From Straminergon stramineum (taxonomy: Eukaryota > Streptophyta > Bryopsida > Hypnales > Calliergonaceae), in contig OY987265.1 in assembly GCA_963920665.1 (NCBI GenBank), positions 7,321,001-7,385,000 on the forward strand: 64,000 nucleotides of DNA. The letters run 5' to 3'. Each line of letters starts with the position of its first letter. Position 1 is the first letter of the stretch. The position numbers and the translations under genes are program-made. Under the pieces are notes generated by a model that searched no databases, was not told the origin of the DNA, and saw nothing but the letters and a program-made list of their open reading frames with translations. Shown here piece after piece: positions 35,230 to 45,700 of the stretch.

Positions 35230-37640
35230 TGTCCATGCCCTAGAGTCCGCGCTCGAACTTCAAGTCCACACTATGTAGTCTGTGATTCAACTGCGCTCTC
35301 TCACGTTCTTCCGCCTCTATGAATTGTCCGCCCTGGAGTCCGCGCCCTAACACAGCCCATTCAGCAAAAACATTTGTGAGAAAAAGCGTTCTTGTCTCCA
35401 CGAATATGAGGACTCTAAAGCAAGGTGTGACAACATTTAATATTTCCCTCTTTCTATGAAAAGGGGGGACACCATCTTCTAAGACCATTAAATAGGAAGG
35501 AGGGATCCCATGCCTAGTGCATCCCCATATGCGCAACCACATTTTTGTAGTGGAGTTTCGCCTTGGAGTCCGCACCCTAAAGTCCGCGCCTTGGAGTCCG
35601 CGCCTTGAAGTCCACGCCCTGTGATGACGTCCACGCCCTGGAGTCTGCACCCTAACTTCAAGTCCGCGCCCTAGAGTCCGCGCCCTGACTTCAAGTCCAT
35701 GCCCTAGAGTCCACGCCTTGACTTCAAGTCCACACTATGGAGTCTGTGATTCAGCTGCGCTCTCTCACATTCTTCCGCCTTAGTGAATTGTCTGCCCTAG
35801 AGTCCGCGCCCTAACACAGCCCATTTAGCAAAAATATTTGTGAGAAAAAGTGTTCTTGTCTCTCCATGCATATGAGGACTCTAAAGCAAGGTGTGACAGC
35901 ATTTAATGTTTCCCTCTTTCCATGAAAAGGGGGGACACCATCTTCCAAGACCATTAAATAGGAAGAAGGAGGGATCCCATGCCTAGTGCATCCCCATATG
36001 CGCACCCACATTTTTGTAGTGGAGTCCGCGCCTTGGAGTCCGTGCCCTGTTATGGAGTCTGCACCCTGAAGTCCGCGCCCTAACTTCCAGTCTGCGCCTT
36101 GACTTCAAGTCCACGCCCTAGAGTCCGCGCCTTGACTTCAAGTTCGCGCCTTAACTTCAAGTCCACACTATGGAGTTTGTGATTTAGCTGCACTCTCTCA
36201 CGTTCTTCCACCTCACTGAATTTTCCGCCCTGGAGTCCGTGCCATGCGTCCGCGCCATGACACAGCCCATTCAACAAAAACATTTGTGAGAGAAAGTGTT
36301 CTTGTCTCTCCATGAATATGAGGACTCTAAAGCAAGGTGTGACAACATTTAATGTTTCCCTCTTTCCATGAAAAGGGGGGACACCATCCTCCAAGACCAT
36401 TAAATAGGAAAAAGGAGGGATCCCATGCTTAGTGCATCCCCATATGCGCACCCACATTTTTGTAGTGGAGTTTCGCCCTAGAGTTCGCACCCTGAAGTCC
36501 GCGCCTTGGAGTCCGCGCCCTATTATAAAGTCCGCGCCTTGAAGTCCACGCCCTATGATGACGTCCACGCCCTAGAGTCTGCGCCCTAACTTCAAGTCCG
36601 TGCCTTGACTTCAAGTTCGCGCCTTGTCTTCAAGTCCATACTATAGAGTTTGTGATTTAGCTGCGCTCTTTTACATTCTTCCGCCTCAGTGAATTGTCCA
36701 CCCTACAATTCGCGCCGTGCGTCCGCGCCATGACACCATCCATTCAGCGAAAACATTTGTGAAAGAAAGCATTCTTGTCTCTCCACGAATATGAGGACTC
36801 TAAAACAAGGTGTGACAACATTTCATGTTTCCCTTTTTCTATGAAAAGGGGGGATACCATCTTCCAAGACCATTAAATAGGAAGGAGGGATCCCATGCCT
36901 AGTGCATCCTCATATGCGCAACCACATTTTTGTAGTCGAGTTTCGCCCTGGAGTCCACACCTTGAAGTCTGCGCCCTATTATGGAGTCCGCGCCCTGAAG
37001 TCCACGCCCTGTGATGACATCCACGCCCTAGAGTGCGCGCCTTGACTTCAAGTCCACACTATGGAGTCTTTGATTCAACTGCGCTCTCTCACGTTCTTCC
37101 GCCTCAGTGAATTGTCTGCCCTGGAGTCTGCGCCGTGCGTCCGCGCCCTGACAGAGCCCATTTAGCAAAAACATGTGTGAGAGAAAGCGTTCTTGTCTCT
37201 CCACGAATATGAGGACTCTAAAGCAAGGTGTGATAGCATTTAATGTTTCCTTCTTTCCATGAAAAGGGGGGACACCATCCTCCAAGACCATTAAATAGGA
37301 GGAAGGAGGGATCCCATGCCTAGTGCATCCCCATATGCGCACCCACATTTTTGTAGTGGAGTTTAGCCCTAGAGTCCGCGCCCTAAAGTCCACATCCTGT
37401 GATGACGTCCACGTCGTGCAGTCCGTGCCTTGACTTGAAGTCCCCGCCCTGAAGTCCGCGCCCTGTCTGAACGAGTCCTGACCCTAATGCTTACCCTGAA
37501 GTCCGCGCCCTTCCTGAACGAGTCCGCGCCCTGACGCTCACGCTGAAGTCCGCGCCCTACTTGAAGGAGTCCGTGCCCTGATGCTCACGTTGAAGTCCGC
37601 GCCCTGACGGTGGCACGATGACATCCGCACCCTAGATCTC
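35230..37640. repeat. GC-rich compound satellite with five A modules
   Basis: Module A copies (about 290 bp) lie at roughly 35280-35565, 35744-36035, 36177-36475, 36649-36947 and 37067-37372. Each has TGTGATTCA, ACATTTGTGAGA, ATGAGGACTCTAAA, TTAAATAGGA, GGGATCCCATGC and CACATTTTTGTAGT in the same order. They are separated by variable numbers of ~14-bp units of the AGTCCGCGCCCTG type. The last 250 bp contain about three larger ~58-bp units. This GC-rich array stands out in AT-rich DNA. Minus-strand frames through modules A are discussed under findings. Confidence 0.9.
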
Positions 37641-37767
37641 ACTGTCCGAGGTGATGTGTCATTCAAAAAAATTCCACAACTTTGAAAAATTGAAGCCGTC
37701 CAGTCCAGTTCACCCGAGGGTCCGAGACATCCAGTGACTTTGACCTCTTCGATATGACAACCCTGCT

Positions 37768-37935
37768 TTCACTACTATGCATAGTTACTATTATTAGAAT
37801 AGTCAATTTTTCATATTTGCTTGTTGGCAAGTAAAATCAAGTTCCAACGCACTGAAGAAGGCAACATTTAGATGTTATATGCAAAAGTTATAAAGGATCT
37901 ATATTTCTTTTGGTAGATGTTCTAAGATCATTTCA
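37768..37935 (+). repeat. Dispersed repeat R2, copy 2
   Basis: Shares 'catagttactattatt', 'cttgttggcaagt', 'ggcaacattta' and 'ggtagatgttcta' with 24036-24235. Confidence 0.7.
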
Positions 37936-38395
37936 ACATATGTACATAGAATGATGATGACAATTTTAGGTAGGGTGTGGTTTTGGTTCGACCCACCTTA
38001 CCAAAGAGCAAAGAGTGACATAGAATATATCACTATTACTACTACAATTAAAAAATTTCTTGCAAAAATGTTCAATTTTTATCTTGTATAGTAGAAATTT
38101 CAAACTTTAAGTAGTTTTTATTTCTAGATTTTATTCCTTTTCATTGGTTCACAATATTGTAATTTTTTTTATATATAATTGGTCTGAAATTCTAAAGCTA
38201 CAAATATGTTGTGTGATGCAAAATGTGAAGGATTTTCCAAGTCTGTAGATATTTTGTGGTGGAAAAACAATTTCTTTGTATCTAGTGGATTGTAATGTCA
38301 TAGTAATGAATTTTTGCCTAAAGTATATTATTTTGATTTTTTGAAAAATTCCTATCTTCCCTTGTAAAGCAATTAAACTTAGGACATTGTGATCC

Positions 38396-38512
38396 GACAC
38401 TTTTTGCTACTATGTATAGTTACTATTATTAGAATAGTCAATTTTTCATATTTTCTTGTTGCCAAGTGAAAGGGGGGGCTAGCACGTCAAAGAATGTAAC
38501 ATTTGGATACTT
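38396..38512 (+). repeat. Dispersed repeat R2, copy 3 (short)
   Basis: Shares 'cactttttgctact', 'tagttactattatt' and 'cttgttg' with the other R2 copies and then diverges. Confidence 0.65.
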
Positions 38513-39163
38513 GTGTATACTATTCTTATACTATCTAGTAAACTAAATAGAAATTAGAAATTAACAATAAGGGCAAATCTTTCAATTTTGAGTTTAAAGA
38601 TGATTTAACAATTAATTTTAAAAAATAAAGTTTTTTCAAGGATGTTGAAGTAGCTTTTTGAGAGTGTTGATAATACAGTGCTTGCATGGACTCATGGAGT
38701 AATTAATTTTGTTTCCAAATTTGATGTTGTATGATGGTTGTGATATGTTTTAAACTTGTGAAAGTAATTTTTTATAGTGAAGTTCTTGACTCTAAATTAC
38801 ATGAAAACCAAATACTCTCTCCATTCGGTTTTTAGATTTAGATCATGACTTTCAAGTTCGATTGATCATACATGACTCAATTTTTAGCATTACACGTGTA
38901 ATTATGAGTGAGTTTTTAAAATTAAATTTTGAGTTCATGAACTCCTAAAATTTGAATTCATTTAACAAAATTATTGTATTGGAGGTCAATTCTTAAATTT
39001 TGAAGAGCAATAGTTGCATTTCAATCCCTTTTTTGAGTGGTCTTGAGTGAGTCTAATAGGACTAAATATTAGATTTAATTGATGTTATGATTTATATATT
39101 ATGCAATGTACAAAACAATCAAGTAGATGTTGCAGTAATTGTACAAAATTGAACAATCCCTCT

Positions 39164-39323
39164 AAAAAACTTGTATTTTTGTGGATGCATCTTAGGTGAC
39201 ATCCACTTGCTTTTATATCAACAATAACATCAAATGTAACATCTTGATTTTAAGTTTCATGTTATTGTTAAAATAGATCAAGTAGATGTCAACTTAAATG
39301 CATCCACAAAAACACAAGTTTCT
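39164..39323. repeat. Foldback MITE-like inverted repeat
   Basis: The arms begin with ACTTGTATTTTTGTGGATGC on the left and, inverted, ACTTGTGTTTTTGTGGATGC on the right. Pairing continues for about 75 bp (ACAATAACAT in both), leaving almost no loop. Confidence 0.8.
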
Positions 39324-40696
39324 TATAATGAAGATTGTCTCACTCAATTGCAATATGAATTATGTATTATGTATTTTTTTTATCATGCATTCATTTGATT
39401 GTGTAGGGTTGATGTTCATCCATTGATTTGAATTCGCCTGCAAAGAGTGAATATCCACTACATTGATTTATAGAAGATTCTTCAAGGATAGAACTTTTTT
39501 GAAGACTAGAGTGCCATTGAGCTTGGGTTACATTTCTAAGGTGCTCTTTACTTGCTTATTTTTCTTCTCTTCCTATGTGATGATTTCTCAGAGAAATTGG
39601 AAAGTTGTATCCTTTTAGTGTTTGATGTGTTGTTGCAATGGTTCAATCCATGCTAAATTCTCCCAAATTATTATTTTTCCTATTTAATTTTTTTCCTATA
39701 GCAAATAGATTTTCAAATCCAATATCATTTTTTTTTGTGAAGATGAAATCATATAAAAATATAATATATATTAATGGAAACACATTCGTCCAACTCAATC
39801 CATATTCTACTATATTTCATTTTTACTAATTTTTTAATTTCTATACTTTGTAAAAAGTCATGGGAAGGATTTTTGAAGGATTGAATTGATTTAGATTAAA
39901 ACTTTCAAGAGAAAGGATAACCTATAGCCATATAAATATGAAAAGAGTTGCAATTTTTTTAATTAATTAGTTTTTTATGCATTGAGACTTAGTAATAATT
40001 TTGCCTCTATAAGTGGTAATCGAGGCAAGTAATCTTGTCTTTGTTAGGTACAACAAGACAATACCCTTCTTCATCATACCAAATTATAAATCCAAATAGG
40101 AATTGAATTCCTAATTACATTAACCAAAGTGAATCCAACACCTTACTTTATAGAACCATGATACTTTATTATTGTTTTTATAAAGTTGGTATCAACATCT
40201 CCAATGTAAATTACATAAAATACAATCTCCACATCAATATAACATGATGGTATAAAGTAGTTTTTAATTTTTGAGTGAAGAATTTAAATCCTAAAAAGAT
40301 CAAGAGGCTCAAATAGAATATAAAAAATAGGTGAAATTTATTTGAACTTCCAAAACTTGTTGAATTTTGTTCATTTTGAGCAATGAAGAAAAAATGGAAA
40401 ATGAAAGTTTTGTTCTAGTTGCAAGAGCTTGGATAAAAATCTATATTCATAATGGAAATTATACTTGAAATAAATAACTTTCATGTTTTTTTATTTGAAA
40501 CTACAAATTACTTAACTTTGAAATTTATAGACACTCTCTATATAAGTAAGTCATGAATTTTCAAAGTACTTTTTCCAAATGAACCAAAATTGACACTAGG
40601 GTCTCATATACTTATGATTAATTTTGAATATCTTTTGTAAACAACATCCAAATTTTTACATTATTTTTTGTCCAAATGTAGGTTTTGCTCTTTAAA
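39324..40696. other. AT-rich intergenic DNA, no gene seen
   Basis: Only short AT-rich frames are present. No RNA gene is seen. Confidence 0.5.
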
Positions 40697-40948
40697 CATT
40701 CATCAAGAAAAAGCCCCCCATTGCATCAATAGTATTGTTGCAATGGGTGAACACTCCAATATTGAAATTGTATTGTCACAATATTATAAATAGTATTGCA
40801 ACAATACATTTTTAGTAGGTGTATTGAAAATATATTATTGCAATACTATTTGCAATATTGCAACAATACAATTTCAGTATTGGACTGTTCACCCATTACA
40901 ATAGTACTGTTTATACAATGGGGGTTTAGTTTCTTGATGTTCATGATA
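40697..40948. repeat. Foldback MITE-like inverted repeat
   Basis: Left and right arms pair for about 75-100 bp. Landmarks present in both when inverted are ATCAAGAAA, CCCCCATTG, CAATGGGTGAACA / TAATGGGTGAACA and GAAATTGTATTGT. The centre is AT-rich. The target duplication is not determined. Confidence 0.8.
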
Positions 40949-41019
40949 TTAGTGAACATCACTTAGCCCTCGATTATAGGCATTCCATAACATTTTTGGA
41001 GCAATCCATGCCTTAAGTT

Positions 41020-41232
41020 AAGTTGTTTGTTTTGTTTTATTTTATTTGTTTGTTACATTGAGATCTCCCAAACGATGCATCCCTTGACCGCAAGCTTCGT
41101 ACTATTGAAAAGCCCTTGATGAGGAAGAATGCAGAGGCTTTGTTTTGTAGCATTTCAATCTACAATGTGAAAGTTATTGAATTTCAAAGTATTTTTTGAA
41201 TCAAAAAATCAAAAAACTACTTTTACTTTTAT
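41020..41232 (+). repeat. Dispersed repeat R1, copy 3
   Basis: This is the same-strand match of 4395-4612 and inverted match of 26945-27178. The family C TTAA element follows at once. A tail fragment of R1 recurs at about 41515-41610. Confidence 0.75.
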
Positions 41233-41455
41233 TTAACCCCTAAACAACCTGGCAAGTATTTTTTGTCCAATGAATAACAAAGAATTCTCCTATATAGGAC
41301 AAAATTGCAACTATTCATCTTCAAAATTAGGGGTGGAAAGGGAAGATCTTCTACAATAGTTTGACTCCCACTGAGTATTTTTGATTTTTTTAAAGTGGAG
41401 GATGTTACACAATTCCAAAATTACCACGGTCACTAGCTTGGCATTCAAGGGTTAA
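41233..41455. mobile_element. TTAA-flanked element, family C, uninterrupted copy
   Basis: TTAA at 41233-41236 and 41452-41455 bound the element. It matches 26502-26930 but lacks the nested 188-bp MITE, so it preserves the empty TA site. Confidence 0.75.
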
Positions 41456-42130
41456 GGAGATTAATGAGGGCTTAGCCATCACTTTTGACATCCCAATGTA
41501 TGTGGCAATAACACAAAGCACACTTGAATTTCAAAGTTTTTATGAATAAAAAAAAATAGAAAATACTTTTACTTTTATTTTGATTGTGGGAACAGCCCAG
41601 GGCACACTAGTAATTAATTAAGGAGCAAATATGGGTGCCATGTGTTGGCCCTGCAAAGGTCCAAAATACATTTTTTATTTTACAATTGAATTCAAAAGCA
41701 TGTAGTAAAGTATTGATCAAGTTGGTTGATCCAAACATGCTTTCCTCTTAAGTATGTGGATCACTCTAATGATAACCCAAAAGAGGTTGGATACCTATTG
41801 AGCAGCACTGTCATGAATAGCGAATTCTCTCAAAATCAGTCAGAATCACCCCAAATCACCCAATGCCCTGCAATTCCATGCAACAGCATGCCAGATTGTG
41901 AATTCCCGTATGGAACAACAAGAGAGTACTGACCACGATCACAGCAATCACAGAGTTCCAAGGAAAGAAGAAAACATGCCAGTGTCAACATCTACAACTA
42001 CATTTAATTTTGGCCCCATAGTCTTGAACATCCTATGGTCACAGGCCACATTACTCTAAGTGATTTCTTGATTTTACAGTAATGTTACCAATAGAAAGGG
42101 TGTAAGGTAAGTATACCTACTAGGCAACCT

Positions 42131-42297
42131 CCACCTAATTGCATCACTATGTACACCCTTTCTTTATTTCAAAACCTGAATCTAGGATAGTCATTCTTGT
42201 CTTATGAGATTTGTTCCACATAAATAAGAGAAGACTGGCAACTCTAGATTTAGGTTCTGAAATAAAGATGGAGTATACATTGAGATGCAATAAGGTC
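42131..42297. repeat. Foldback (Stowaway-like) inverted repeat near MED33 3' end
   Basis: The left arm CCTAATTGCATCACTATGTA and the inverted right arm CCTTATTGCATCTCAATGTA start an imperfect pairing of about 75 bp, including TCTTTATTTCA and AACCT(G/A)AATCTAG. The overlapping 124-codon frame is spurious. It lies 0.4 kb beyond the MED33 stop codon. Confidence 0.75.
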
Positions 42298-42710
42298 AGG
42301 ACAAGGGGGTTGCAAGTAGGTGTGCATACCTTAATCCCAGCGCTAATCAGCATGCTGAGTAGTATTCCTCCTAAATGAACACCAGAAAACCAAATCCCTG
42401 CATACGTTTGAGAACCGGATAGGAGGCATGTCAGCAGGGGGTGGTATATATTCCTCAAGGTACTAGGATGTCTGCGAGGATTAAAAAGGTCCGTCACAGT
42501 TTCCTTTTGACGATAGTGCATGTCCAGTATCTTTCTATACCAACTCGCACTTCAAATCGTTACAGAGACAACATTGCATGGTAGGAAAGGAACATAAACC
42601 TACAACCACAAAAGCGACATCAAAATGGAAGTAAATAGCAAATGAAAAGCTTCACTGTTTGGAAATTTTGACTGTACTGTACAGAGGGATGCCTACCAAT
42701 CTTCCCGTGT

Positions 42711-45700
42711 CTAACTCAGGATAAGATCTGCAGCAGCTCCCATGGCCTGAGGCCCTCCCCTCTCCAGCAAAGCCACGGCCAAGTCATGTTCATGCCAAAA
42801 CCTCAACCCTGTTGCCAGCTTCCGTAATGTGTCGATCTTGAGCTCCAATATCCAGGATGGGGTGCAGGTGACCATGAGAGCCAACAACCCCACCACATAG
42901 GACCTCCACACAGTTTGCTCAGACCTAAAGGGAAGGTCACCACCTAATCCAGCTGCTAGAAACTCCATATGAGCGCCCAAAACATGGTGTCTCCGCATCT
43001 GGAAAGGCACGCCTGTCGGGACGCCTGTGTGTTCAGTTTGTGTGCTGGAGCCAGAGACGCCCCAAGCAAGTGCTCCTGACAAGAGTGCAAAATGCGCTAT
43101 GGCATAGCCCTCGACAATCAACCCCCCTGGAGACTGGGTGCCTTTCAACCCACTGCCAGAGAGGAACCACGTTGGAATGCTATCAGTGAAAAGCTTGGCT
43201 ACCAAAGTAGTGCCCCCGGAGACATACAGCAGAGAGGCTCCTAAGGAAGCGCCTTGTACAGCTCTTGCTATGCACGACGACAGGGAGCCTTGAACACAGC
43301 GTAACCGTGATGAGGAATCTTCCACGTCCCCTTGGGTACCGAGCTCTCTGGCTGATTCCGCTACCAGGAGCAGCGTTTCGTCACTCAAAAACATGATGTC
43401 GTGCCATAGAACATATGAGCGGAGATAGACTATTCCCGGAGCTGCGGGTTCAGGTCCATAGCCTGACCAGGAGCCTAGAAGAGCTCCAACACCACTGTTC
43501 ACCTGCAGCTTAGAACCCAGGGTTTTGGAAGTGGAGAGAGTAGCGGCAAAGCAACTCCTCAGCAACTGCAACTTCGCTTCCTTGTTCAGCTTGAAAGCTG
43601 AGCATGAACTCACAAACACAATGTGGTCATGCCACCTCTTGGCTTTCTGAACCCAGAGCGCTGCAACCACCTGCATACTAAACCAAGGGCCTGCGCCGGA
43701 ACAAGTCTCCAGGCCTGGACCTGCCACACTGAGGATCAGGTCTCCGTGCTTATCCAACTTGTACGTGATAGTCAAGCCTATAAGAGTAGCCAACGGCAGC
43801 GGCAATGATACAGGCGCATTCCCTCCCCCAGCACCTGTGCCAGAAGAACTTCAGTACGAATGATTAAAATTGAAATGCAGAATCACCTCTACACTGGAAT
43901 AAAACTATAGGCACACTGCCAACAATTGAATAATAGGCTACTACCAAGTTTCACAATAGAAGGCAAAAAAAAATCTGCACAAACTATCCTCATTGCGTGA
44001 TTTACCTGTTGGGTTTGAAATGTGAACACCAACACTCGCCAAAATTTCCTTGACCTCTCCTTGAATGGTGAGAAGATTAGCAGCTGGACTGGGCCAGTCC
44101 TGACCATTCATAGAAGCATAATTCCATAGCCCCCTTGTGTTTTCCGCCGAACAATAGCTTACAATACTTGCAATGCTGCCTGGAAGATAGTCTACCAGAT
44201 CTCGGAGTCCTGAAAACCAACACCCATCTGTATCAATGCACACTCTAATAATACAAAAATACATCAGCAAAACCTGCCTCACTTAACCCCTAGAAGACCT
44301 TGGTACATTCGTGATACTGTATTTTTTCACTTTATATACTGTACTTAAGTAAGATGATGATAAGCAATACAATATACAAGCATGTACAAACATAACACTT
44401 CTTGTCCAAACAACAAGTTTTAGTGAGATATTGCAACGAATTTCTCATAGGTTTGGTGCACAAGTAAGATATAAACAAGTACACACATCTAAAAAGGGCT
44501 CTCCAGTCTATTAAGGGTTAACACAGATTGCTAGAATCCACGTAGCAAACGTACCTGTAGTTAATTCACGAGAAGACAGTGTGCCATGGGAACAAGCTGT
44601 GAGAGCATACTCCAATACAATCGGGACAGCTGCAATTATTTCCCAAGCACACAAAATCGGTCTGCCAGAAGCGTCCTCACTTGGACCATTGACGTTTCCT
44701 GTCAGCCCTGGTGTCGAACCCGAGCTACTTTTGTTGACCTTCTTAAACATCATAGCAAGCAAGCGATCTGCCACTAGATGCACGGAGCTGTTGAGAAGCG
44801 TGCCTGAGACAGTAGCAGATATCCATGCTTGGTGTCGCATGTACCAAGCCTGAAGCCTAGGGAAAGAGTCTAGTGACACATTACTTGGCGGTGGGGAGTA
44901 AGTTGACCCAGGCACTTGCATGCGCTGCTGGCCAAATCTGTTGGAGTTGGATTGTATATTACGCAGCTGCAGGAGATACTCAAGGCTCAAATCTGCACCC
45001 AGACCAGCCCCACTACCTAGTAGACAGTGTTCCAAGGGAGGTCGGTGAAACTTCCACAGCTTGACGAGTTGTAAAAAAGCCATCGTGAATAACATGTGGG
45101 CTGTGACTGCTTCCCCGTCTAAACTTGTTGCAATCGGTTTCGCATTTGTAAGCGACCCAAATACTTCACAGAGGGGCAAAAGAGAGGCCGCCAACTCTGG
45201 AAACTGTAGGTAACCACAATTCGTTCATCACATGTTCACCATGAAGATCTTCCAAGTTTAAACGAAAGAAATTCATCCAACGAAACCTTCGTTTCCAGAC
45301 AAGAAAAGGAACCGAAAGAAACTCACAAAGTTGCCGAGATGCAATTCAGCATGCAGATAGACAAATACTCAAAGAAAAGGTAATCATAAAGCATAAGAGG
45401 GAAGGAAAATTCCGGTAGTATTACCATGCCAAATAATGAGAGTACGTTGAGTGCGTCAGTAGTATGCATGCCTTGAAGAGCAGCATAAAGCATAGGAGCA
45501 TGCCCAAGCAGTGCGTTATTGTTCCCTGATCGGTAATCAGGCCCCAGCGGAGATAACAGTTGGACTGCAAAGTGCACTGCATGTTCCTGTCATTCCTACA
45601 TTTCTGTTAAAAAATGATCGTAGATGATCTCTAAAAGTGCATGACTGAGTGAACAAAATAAAATCGCTCCTCGCTATCAAGCACATTAACTATGTCTCAA

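Noticed and set aside
35010..37640. CRISPR-like array of short direct repeats
   Set aside because: Unit length varies, there are no unique equal-sized spacers, no cas genes, and the host is a plant nucleus.
35230..37640. LTR retrotransposon
   Set aside because: No gag, protease, reverse transcriptase or integrase, primer-binding site or polypurine tract could be paired with the repeated modules.
42147..42521. 124-codon minus-strand frame beyond MED33
   Set aside because: It crosses a foldback repeat and has no homology to Mediator or other proteins I know.
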